This document shows positions 55,034-62,807 of a stretch of 64,000 bases of DNA, one piece after another. Source of the stretch: an uncultured Lachnospiraceae bacterium (GTDB lineage: Bacteria; Bacillota; Clostridia; Lachnospirales; Lachnospiraceae); assembly GCA_947172705.1 (NCBI GenBank), contig CAMWCA010000005.1, forward strand, positions 1 through 64,000, read 5' to 3'. The notes beneath the pieces were generated by a model. The model made no database searches and was not told the origin of the DNA. It saw nothing but the letters and a program-made list of their open reading frames with translations. The translations under genes and the position numbers were made by a program. How positions within the stretch are numbered: the stretch's first letter is position 1; each line of letters starts with the position of its first letter.

Positions 55034-57037
55034 ATGAAGAAACCATTCACAAACCGTATATTGGGAATCAATGTTGCCATTACCAATATACGGGATACTG
55101 TCAATTTAATAGTGAAGCAAATAGACGCGCTGAAGGGAGAATTTATCTGTTTGTCTAATGTACACACCACGGTGATGTCACAGAAGGATGCAGAGTACAG
55201 AAAAATTCAGAATTCGGCATTTTTGGCTTTGCCTGATGGAAGTCCGTTAGCGTTGATACAGCGGCTTCGCGGTTACCGCATGGCAGAGCAGGTAGCCGGA
55301 CCTGATTTAATGCCGGCACTTTGGAAAGCAACAGAACTTACGGAACTTTCACATTATTTTTACGGAAGTACACAGGAAACCATAGAGGCATTAGAAAAGA
55401 AACTGAGAAAAGACTATCCCGGTTTGAAAATTGCGGGAATGGAAGCGCCGCCTTTTCGTCCGCTTACGGAGGAAGAGGATCAGGATGCAGTGAGAAGGAT
55501 TAATGCTTCCGGTGCATCTATCGTATGGGTAGGGCTTGGAGCGCCCAAGCAGGAAAAATGGATGTACGATCATCAGGGTCAGGTCAACGCGCTGATGCTG
55601 GGCGTAGGCGCAGGCTTTGATTTTCATGCAGGAACTGTAAAACGTGCGCCCTCCTGGATGAGAAAACATTATCTGGAATGGCTGTATCGGTTGGTACAGG
55701 ACCCCAAAAGACTTTGGAAACGTTATGTGGGAACCAACGGAAAATTTCTGGTTCTTTCCGTAAAAGACGCTTTTGTATGGAAAAAATATGTTGATTCAGA
55801 CAGAAAAAATCTTCTGATTTATGCGCATTATTATTATCCCGATGTAGCTTCCACCGGGCAGATCCTGACAGAACTTGCAGAAGGGCTTAAGGATTCCTTC
55901 CACACTACGGTGATTTGTACGGTGCCTTCTTATACTGGAAAGATCTCGCAGTATTACAGGAAGCATAAATACTTTTATGAGAATATCAATGGAGTGGATG
56001 TACTGCGGATACGTGTGCCTGAATTCAGGAAGAATTTTGCCCCCAGCCGTATTTATAATATCGTAAGCTATTTTTTGTCGGCAATTGCAGCCACCTTTCG
56101 GGTAGAACATCAGGATTATGTGTTTACCATTTCTCAGCCTCCGATTTTAGGAGGGCTTTTAGGGGTAATCGGAAAACGAATCAAGCATGCAAAAATGATT
56201 TATAACATACAGGACTTTAACCCGGAACAGGTACAGGCGGTATCTTTTACCAGCAACAGGCTGATTCTAAATACCATGATGATATTGGATAAGTACAGCT
56301 GCAGGCATGCAGACAAGGTGATCGTGGTGGGCAGAGATATGATAGGGACTTTAAGAAACCGATTTTCCAAGATGCCTGCCTATGCTTATATCAATAATTG
56401 GATCGATGAGAAGGCGATCGTTCCCCTTTCCCGGGATCAGGAGCAGGTGCAGGAATTCCGCCGGCAGTATGGTCTGGAGAATAAGTTTGTAATCATGTAC
56501 TCCGGAAATATCGGTTTGTACTATGATCTGATTCATCTGATGACTGTTATTGAAGATTTCCAGGACAGAAAGGATGTAATTTTTGCCTTCATCGGAGAGG
56601 GCTCCGTGCTGGAGGAGTTGGTTTCCTATCAGAAGGTGCATGGGGTTTCCAATGTAACGTTTATTCCCTATCAGGAAAAAAGCTGCCTGGTGTACAGCCT
56701 GAATGCCGGAGATGTGCATTTTGTGGTAAACGCTAAGGGAATTAAGGGGGTTTCTGTGCCAAGTAAGCTATACGGTGTAATGGCGGCGGGAAAACCGGTT
56801 CTGGGAATTTTGGACGAGGGTTCCGAGGCGCGTCTGATCATTGAGGAGTCGGGCTGCGGTCTTACGGCGGCTCCCGGTGATTATGAGGCAATTAAGGATT
56901 TGATCGAGCATTATATTCAGTTGAAAGATACAGAGGAACTGACAGGAATGGGACACAGAGGGAGAGCCTATCTTGCAGATCATCTGACAAAGGCAGTATC
57001 CATTGAAAAATACCGTAATGAAATTTTGTCTTGCTAA
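55034..57037 (+). CDS. GT26 (WecG/TagA/CpsF)-GT4 fusion glycosyltransferase
   Basis: This 667-residue protein has two catalytic domains. Residues 1-250 form a WecG/TagA domain with CLSNVHTT, LPDGSPLALIQRLRG, GAPKQEKW and FDFHAGTVKRAPSWM. Residues 256-667 form a GT4 domain, starting NLLIYAHYYYP, with NIQDFNPEQ and a donor site around KGVSVPSKLYGVMAAGKPV. A fused enzyme could add two sugars in sequence to the lipid carrier. GGGAG at 55021-55025 fits ATG 55034 rather than the track's 54959. Confidence 0.88.
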   Translation: MKKPFTNRILGINVAITNIRDTVNLIVKQIDALKGEFICLSNVHTTVMSQKDAEYRKIQNSAFLALPDGSPLALIQRLRGYRMAEQVAGPDLMPALWKATELTELSHYFYGSTQETIEALEKKLRKDYPGLKIAGMEAPPFRPLTEEEDQDAVRRINASGASIVWVGLGAPKQEKWMYDHQGQVNALMLGVGAGFDFHAGTVKRAPSWMRKHYLEWLYRLVQDPKRLWKRYVGTNGKFLVLSVKDAFVWKKYVDSDRKNLLIYAHYYYPDVASTGQILTELAEGLKDSFHTTVICTVPSYTGKISQYYRKHKYFYENINGVDVLRIRVPEFRKNFAPSRIYNIVSYFLSAIAATFRVEHQDYVFTISQPPILGGLLGVIGKRIKHAKMIYNIQDFNPEQVQAVSFTSNRLILNTMMILDKYSCRHADKVIVVGRDMIGTLRNRFSKMPAYAYINNWIDEKAIVPLSRDQEQVQEFRRQYGLENKFVIMYSGNIGLYYDLIHLMTVIEDFQDRKDVIFAFIGEGSVLEELVSYQKVHGVSNVTFIPYQEKSCLVYSLNAGDVHFVVNAKGIKGVSVPSKLYGVMAAGKPVLGILDEGSEARLIIEESGCGLTAAPGDYEAIKDLIEHYIQLKDTEELTGMGHRGRAYLADHLTKAVSIEKYRNEILSC

Positions 57038-57055
57038 AAAGAGAGGTTATGGGAG

Positions 57056-58183
57056 ATGACATTATTTCTGTTTGCAAAACAGCTTGTGGATATGCTGTAT
57101 CCGTATAGAATTTTAGACTATATAATGGTTGTTTTCGTGTTGCTTCTTTTGGTATATCAGATGGCGTTGGTACGCCCTGATATTCGAAAACGCATCACGC
57201 TTTCAGACGGCATTGTGCTCCTGCTGTCCCTGTTTCTGACCGTCAGTTTTTTCAGAACCATGAAGGGATATCAGACTTATTTTAAGGTGCTGTCGGCTTT
57301 TTTGGTTTACTTTATGGGGCGTATTTATTACGACAGAATCAAGGAGTGCTATGGCGCGTTGGTGTCGGCGTCTTATCTTGTAATTTATTTGAATTTTTTT
57401 ACCAGGCTCCGGCATTTTGGCCTGGCATTGACCAGGGTTTCCAATGCGGAAGGGGATCTGTATTTCAGCGATACAGACATGGCGTTTGCAATGATTCTTG
57501 CCATGGTTTTTATTGTTATGTTCGGAAGAAATACGTTGCTTAAAGTGATTACAGCCTTTGTCATATGTCCCTATATGGTATTCTTTTCTGACGCAGGGAT
57601 ACAGAAAGTGCTGATGGGGGCGGTTTACGTTATTCTGGTTATCTATCTTATGGAATTGATTTTCAGAAAGCGAAAGCTATCCGGCACTTTGCTGGTGGTT
57701 ATGCTGGCGGGACTTTTAGGGGTAATAGCAATAATCTATCTGCCGGTAATGGGATTTGAGCGTGTGGATCTTGTAGTGGGGTTGTTTCGAGGAAGCCTTT
57801 TAGATCAGAGTAATATGTACAGCCGTTACAAGGACTGGCAGGCAGTTTTGGAAATATGCGGCAGTCAGGGGATGGCGGAAAAATTATTTGGGATCAATAT
57901 GGGGGCGGATATTGTTGTTCAGAGCCTGTACATTAAGATCATATATGCCCTGGGGTATGTGGGAATTGCTTTGGCGGCGCTTTTGATTGCCAATGTTATG
58001 TATTATGTGGTAAAAATAGAGGACAGGAAAACCTTTTATCTGGCTGTGATCATGGCGGTACTTCTTTTAGGAAGCGGCGTTACTGTGAATAGTATGGAGG
58101 CGACGCAGATGAGCTGGTTTCCGCTTTTATTTGCGGGAATGGTGATCTCATCAGTGCAGACAGGAGAAAAGACGGATAAATAA
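57056..58183 (+). CDS. Wzy-like polymerase/ligase candidate
   Basis: This 375-residue protein has about 10-11 membrane helices and little soluble sequence. SDTDMAFAMILAM and SNMYSRYKDWQAVLE in the large loop resemble Wzy/O-antigen ligase-type proteins. It follows the fused glycosyltransferase by 18 bases. It is a third short polymerase-like protein of the region. Family assignment is from topology and context only. Confidence 0.73.
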   Translation: MTLFLFAKQLVDMLYPYRILDYIMVVFVLLLLVYQMALVRPDIRKRITLSDGIVLLLSLFLTVSFFRTMKGYQTYFKVLSAFLVYFMGRIYYDRIKECYGALVSASYLVIYLNFFTRLRHFGLALTRVSNAEGDLYFSDTDMAFAMILAMVFIVMFGRNTLLKVITAFVICPYMVFFSDAGIQKVLMGAVYVILVIYLMELIFRKRKLSGTLLVVMLAGLLGVIAIIYLPVMGFERVDLVVGLFRGSLLDQSNMYSRYKDWQAVLEICGSQGMAEKLFGINMGADIVVQSLYIKIIYALGYVGIALAALLIANVMYYVVKIEDRKTFYLAVIMAVLLLGSGVTVNSMEATQMSWFPLLFAGMVISSVQTGEKTDK

Positions 58184-58196
58184 GAGGAGCGATAAA

Positions 58197-58916
58197 ATGC
58201 TTGCCATTGTAACAGGAACAATTAAACCTGATCAGGAGATATACCGGTTGGTCTTAAGAGATCCGGAAGAGAGATTAAGACAATATATAGACAGTCTTTT
58301 ATTTTTAATAGATTCAGGAGCATTTTCCGGTATTGTTTTTTGTGAAAACAGCAATTATGATTTGAAGCAGTTTGATATTGTAAGAAACAGCGCTGAAAAA
58401 AAGAAAGTAGCATTGGAAATTTTTTCTTTTCAGGGTAATGCAGAGGAGACGTTTGCCCACGGAAAAGGGTATGGCGAAGGGGAAATTATGGATTATGTTT
58501 TTTCTTCCAGCAATCTGATAAAAGAGGCTCCCTGTTTTGTCAAGATAACAGGGAGGCTTAAGGTTGAGAATATCAGAGCCATAACGATGCGTATGGACGC
58601 CCGGAAAACATATTTTAATATTCCCAATAGAACAAGAAGAGATATTTATGATACCAGAATTTATGCAATGCCCACGGAGCAGTTTCAATCAAAATTCAGG
58701 AAGCAATATTACAGGGTAAAAGATGGGGAAGGAATCTTTTTGGAAAAGGTTTATACGCAGATCCTGGAGGAAGAAAAGATAAAGGTCAGGAATTTTCCAA
58801 GATACCCGAGAATTGTTGGAATATCGGGTTCTATGGGAATACCTTACAGCTATGTGGAATGGAAGTGCAGGATAAAGGATCTGCTTAGCCAGATTAATTT
58901 TTATATCAAAAGATAA
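58197..58916 (+). CDS. Unrecognised protein in glycan cluster
   Basis: This 239-residue soluble protein has no signal peptide or membrane helix. Conserved-looking parts are TGTIKPDQE, FCENSNYDLKQF, KGYGEGEIMDYVF and CFVKITGRLKV. The pattern suggests a GT-A-like or sialyltransferase-like transferase, but I cannot place it in a family. AAGAGGAG precedes the ATG. It is flanked by a polymerase-like gene and a GtrB-like gene. Confidence 0.7.
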   Translation: MLAIVTGTIKPDQEIYRLVLRDPEERLRQYIDSLLFLIDSGAFSGIVFCENSNYDLKQFDIVRNSAEKKKVALEIFSFQGNAEETFAHGKGYGEGEIMDYVFSSSNLIKEAPCFVKITGRLKVENIRAITMRMDARKTYFNIPNRTRRDIYDTRIYAMPTEQFQSKFRKQYYRVKDGEGIFLEKVYTQILEEEKIKVRNFPRYPRIVGISGSMGIPYSYVEWKCRIKDLLSQINFYIKR

Positions 58917-58923
58917 GAAAGTC

Positions 58924-58932
58924 TGATATAAT
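58924..58932 (+). promoter_or_regulatory. Extended -10 promoter element
   Basis: TGATATAAT is a perfect extended -10 in the gap after the orphan gene. The -35 position at 17 bases reads TATCAA, a poor match, so the promoter would rely on the extended -10. It would drive the genes from 58993. Confidence 0.5.
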
Positions 58933-58992
58933 AGGCTATTAAGAAACCTGTTATTGTAAAGTAAATAATATATAAAGGTGAATAGAAATATT

Positions 58993-59979
58993 ATGCTGAA
59001 CAGAAAAAAAAAGATCAGTGTATTGATACCATGTTACAATGAAGAAAAAAGTATCATGCAAATACATGAAATTATTACAGGAATATTTTCCAAAACGCTT
59101 AAGTCTTACGACTATGAAATTATTTTTGCAGATGATTTGTCCAGTGATGACACAAGAAAAATGATACGTGATTTAGGTAAAACTGACAGGGAGCATGTAA
59201 AAGCGGTATTTAACGCTGCTAATTTTGGCTTAATGAGGAATGTTTTTTCTGCTTTTAAATTGACAGATGGAGATGCTGTTTTTTTGGTATTTGGAGACCT
59301 GCAGGATCCGCCTGAGCTGCTGCCCCGGTTTGTGAAGGAATGGGAGGCAGGGGAAAGAGTAATTATTGGGCAGAAAACGGGAAGCAATGAAAATAAGCTT
59401 ATGTTTTTTATGCGAAAGCTATATTACAGGATCATCGACTGGTTTTCCGACAGACCCCAGATCCGGCAATATACGGGGTTTGGTCTCTATGACAGGAGCT
59501 TTGTAGAGGTGTTGAATCAAATAGAGGATATGAAGCCCTACTTAAAACAGGTGGTATCAGAATATGCAGCGAATTATAAGGTGATTCCTTATCAGCAGAA
59601 TTGCTCTAACAGAGGAAAGTCAAATTATAATTTTTACAAGAATTATGATTTTGCCATGGAAGGAATTACTTCCTCAACAAAGAAAATCATGAGGCTTTCT
59701 ACTCTTTCCGGCGCTGTGCTTGGGATCTTCAGCGCGCTGTATGCAGTAAGCGTTATAATTAAGAAACTTGTTTTTTGGGATTCCTATCCTTTTGGTATGG
59801 CGTCCATTACGGTGGGAATCTTTATGCTTGGCGCGATGCAGTTGTTTTTTATTGGAATATTGGGGGAATACATTCTCAGCATTAATACAAAAACCCTGAA
59901 GCGCCCCCGCGCTACGATTGAAGAAAAGATAAATTTTGAAAAGGACGCTGTGTATATGCCGGAGGAAGATCAAAGGTGA
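58993..59979 (+). CDS. GtrB-like polyprenyl-phosphate glycosyltransferase (GT2)
   Basis: This protein of about 328 residues has a GT-A domain with SVLIPCYNEE, FADDLSSDDT, VFGDLQDPPELL and TGFGLYDRS, then two C-terminal membrane helices. This is the second GtrB/DPMS-type gene of the window. It would load a sugar on undecaprenyl phosphate. AAGGTG lies 12 bases before ATG 58993; GTG 58978 lacks a site. Its stop overlaps the GTG start of the GT-C-like gene. Confidence 0.86.
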   Translation: MLNRKKKISVLIPCYNEEKSIMQIHEIITGIFSKTLKSYDYEIIFADDLSSDDTRKMIRDLGKTDREHVKAVFNAANFGLMRNVFSAFKLTDGDAVFLVFGDLQDPPELLPRFVKEWEAGERVIIGQKTGSNENKLMFFMRKLYYRIIDWFSDRPQIRQYTGFGLYDRSFVEVLNQIEDMKPYLKQVVSEYAANYKVIPYQQNCSNRGKSNYNFYKNYDFAMEGITSSTKKIMRLSTLSGAVLGIFSALYAVSVIIKKLVFWDSYPFGMASITVGIFMLGAMQLFFIGILGEYILSINTKTLKRPRATIEEKINFEKDAVYMPEEDQR

Positions 59980-61361
59980 AAGAGAAAACCAGGATAAAAA
60001 AATTTACTCTTATGAAAGATATTTCTCCTTTGGATGAGATATTGTTTGCTGTTGTAGTGTTGTTTATGTTTTTTACAATGTTTTATGCAGATTTGACGGT
60101 AACTGCACAATATTCCCTGACCCTGATAGATTCTCTGTTTGACGGCAAGTTTGCAAGTTTTTACCAAAATGCGATGGCTTCGGGGATCGCGCCGGAAGGG
60201 GCGGTTTATGATATAGGAATTTACCTTGTGTTTGCAGTCTGGGGATTTCCGGTGTGGGTTTTAAGGATGCTTTTTGGCGTCAGTGTTTTATCGGCAGGAA
60301 GTCTTTTGTGGTATAAATTTTTATTGATACTGTTTGCTGTGGGCAATGGAATCGTAGTGGAAAAGATTGCAAAAGAGCTTAAAATAGCGGCAGAGAGCAG
60401 AAGTATGTTTCTGTTTACCTCGCTTTTATTTAACTTTCCCATACTGGTAGCGGCACAGTATGATGTAGTGCCGTTGTTTTTCATATTGCTTGGAACATTA
60501 CAAAGCATACGGAAAAACAGAAAAGGATTTCTTCTCTATTTTTCTCTTGCATTTACCATGAAACCTTTTGCACTGCTGCCGTTTTTGATCATACTTTTGT
60601 TGGAGGAAAAGAATATCGTTGGTATTGTGGTAAACGGCATTATCAGTGTAATTCCATTAGGAGTTTGCAAGCTCATATACATGGTAAATCCGGTGAATAT
60701 TGATAGTAACAACTCCTTTTTGGCAGATATGTTCCCTAAATTGGTGGAAGTACAAATGAATGTAGGAAACGGCAGCGTTTCAGTGTTTGCATTATTTTTG
60801 CTTATTGTTTGTGCGTCGGCATATTGCTTTAAGCCGCGTCAGGATACGGCGGAGGATGGCCGGTGGCTTATTTGGTTTCTTTACCTTGGGTGGTGCGGGT
60901 TTTGCATGTTCGTTCCCATCTACCCATATTGGATTATTTATCTGGCACCGTTTTTGGCGCTGGTAAACGCATACGATGAAACAAGAACCAATTTTATGGG
61001 ATTTCTGGATCTGGCGGCAAATGTCGGAGTGATTTTGATCATGATTTACAGGTATTCCTGGGTATATGGAGGTGAAAATACTTTTCGTTATCTGATTTTA
61101 AAGTTTTTGCCTCAGGTGGCGGATCAAAGCCATAGTGTGGGAAGTATTCTTTTTAAACTTCATTTTGATATGTTTGAGACAGTTATATTTGCAGTTGTGT
61201 TTGCGGCATTTGGCGTTATTGGGTACATTGCTTATGGAGGTTTGAGACGTGGAAGGATCGAAAACGTGCCGGTACAGAAGATCCACAACTGTCAGTGGAA
61301 AATACGGATCGGCATGTTGTATGGATGGTCTTTATTATGTATTCTGCTTGTATTAGTGTAA
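59976..61361 (+). CDS. GT-C-like polytopic membrane protein
   Basis: This 461-residue protein has about 10-12 membrane helices, with an external first loop carrying acidic residues and an FVPIYPYWIIYLAPFLAL motif near the C-terminus. It resembles GT-C mannosyltransferase-type proteins. The GTG start overlaps the preceding stop, with GGAGGAAG eight bases upstream. The tight coupling to a GtrB-like gene supports a side-chain transfer role outside the membrane. Confidence 0.75.
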   Translation: MKEKTRIKKFTLMKDISPLDEILFAVVVLFMFFTMFYADLTVTAQYSLTLIDSLFDGKFASFYQNAMASGIAPEGAVYDIGIYLVFAVWGFPVWVLRMLFGVSVLSAGSLLWYKFLLILFAVGNGIVVEKIAKELKIAAESRSMFLFTSLLFNFPILVAAQYDVVPLFFILLGTLQSIRKNRKGFLLYFSLAFTMKPFALLPFLIILLLEEKNIVGIVVNGIISVIPLGVCKLIYMVNPVNIDSNNSFLADMFPKLVEVQMNVGNGSVSVFALFLLIVCASAYCFKPRQDTAEDGRWLIWFLYLGWCGFCMFVPIYPYWIIYLAPFLALVNAYDETRTNFMGFLDLAANVGVILIMIYRYSWVYGGENTFRYLILKFLPQVADQSHSVGSILFKLHFDMFETVIFAVVFAAFGVIGYIAYGGLRRGRIENVPVQKIHNCQWKIRIGMLYGWSLLCILLVLV

Positions 61362-61376
61362 CGATGGAGGCTTATT

Positions 61377-62807
61377 TTGAAGGAAAAGGCGCTTAATGTT
61401 AATTTGCTGCTGAATAGTGTAAGGATCGGTTTGTCCATTTTGTTTCCGCTGATAACATTTCCTTATATTACAGGGATTTTGTCGCCTTCTCAAGTTGGAG
61501 AGTATGATTATACAAACTCGTTAATTAATTATTTTATATTAATTGCGGGTCTTGGAATTAACACCTATGCAATCAGAAATGGAAGCAGTCTTCGTGAAAA
61601 ACAGAATGAGTTTGGAAAATTTGCAAATGAAATATTTTCGTTAAATATTTTATCCACAATGGTTTCCTATTTAATGCTGTTTATCTGTTTTGTCCTGTTT
61701 AGTACTTTTAGAGAGTTTCGGATTTCAATTATACTTTTTTCCATTTCAATTTTATTTAGGACCATTGGAGTTGAGTGGATATTTGGAATATATGAGAACT
61801 ATAGATATATTACAATCCGTGGAGTGTTATTTCAGATTCTTTCACTTCTGTTACTTTTTACTTTTGTCCGGGATGAGAATGATCTGTATGTTTATATATT
61901 AATCACAGTTCTGGCAAATGCAGGTTCCAATATTTGTAATTTCTTTTACGCCAGGCATTATTGCAGGCTGAGAATTGTCATTAATAAAAATATTTTAAAG
62001 CATATAAAGCCGGTTATGCTTATTTTTTCTACAACTCTTGCCACAACTATTTATATTAACGCTGATACAACTATGCTTGGGGTAATGCGTGGAAATGAAC
62101 AGGTGGGTTTTTACGCGGTTGCATGTAAGATCTATAATTGCGTGAAATCCTTGCTGAACGGATTGGTACCGGTTTTTATGGCACGGCTGTCTTTCCAATA
62201 TAAGGAGCGGCGGGATCAGTATGATGCAACCTTCAAATACGCGTTTCATCTGCTGACCTGTATTACGGTTCCACTGGCAGTAGGAGCCTTACTATACAGC
62301 AGGGATATGATCCTGTTTATCAGCCGAGAAGAATATTTGCCGGCTGAAAATGCCATGAAAATACTTTTTTTGTCTCTTATTTTTGCCACATTGGGAAATC
62401 TGTATAGTTCCGGCGGTCTGCTTCTGGCGGAAAAAGAAAGTACTATGCTGATGGCAACCTGTTCCGGAGCGCTTATAAATATTACATTTAATGCCGTACT
62501 GATACCTGTGTGGGGATGTACGGGAGCGGCAAGTGCCACATTAATAACAGAAGTATGTATTTTCCTATGTTTGTACTGCTTTTTCAGGAAATATGTGGGA
62601 ACAAATGTAAGTGATAAACATGTAATAAAATGTTTATTGGCAACAGTTCCATTTGCATTTGTAAAGGGAATCTCAATCATGGCTGGATGGACGGGAACAA
62701 CAGCCTTTTTGACAGAAGTGGGAATATGTGTGATATTGTATTTTGGGGGATTGATCATTTTGAGGGACGAATTGATAAAGAATCTGAGAAGGAAGAGGGC
62801 TGAATGA
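61377..62807 (+). CDS. Wzx-type oligosaccharide flippase (RfbX-like)
   Basis: This 476-residue protein has about 12-14 membrane helices, with LLNSVRIGLSILFPLITFPYI at the start and NADTTMLGVMRGNEQVGFY mid-protein, typical of the RfbX/Wzx branch. It would flip an undecaprenyl-linked unit. The start is TTG with TGGAGG six bases upstream. It is the second Wzx and the third flippase candidate of the window. Its stop overlaps the next start (ATGA). Confidence 0.9.
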   Translation: MKEKALNVNLLLNSVRIGLSILFPLITFPYITGILSPSQVGEYDYTNSLINYFILIAGLGINTYAIRNGSSLREKQNEFGKFANEIFSLNILSTMVSYLMLFICFVLFSTFREFRISIILFSISILFRTIGVEWIFGIYENYRYITIRGVLFQILSLLLLFTFVRDENDLYVYILITVLANAGSNICNFFYARHYCRLRIVINKNILKHIKPVMLIFSTTLATTIYINADTTMLGVMRGNEQVGFYAVACKIYNCVKSLLNGLVPVFMARLSFQYKERRDQYDATFKYAFHLLTCITVPLAVGALLYSRDMILFISREEYLPAENAMKILFLSLIFATLGNLYSSGGLLLAEKESTMLMATCSGALINITFNAVLIPVWGCTGAASATLITEVCIFLCLYCFFRKYVGTNVSDKHVIKCLLATVPFAFVKGISIMAGWTGTTAFLTEVGICVILYFGGLIILRDELIKNLRRKRAE

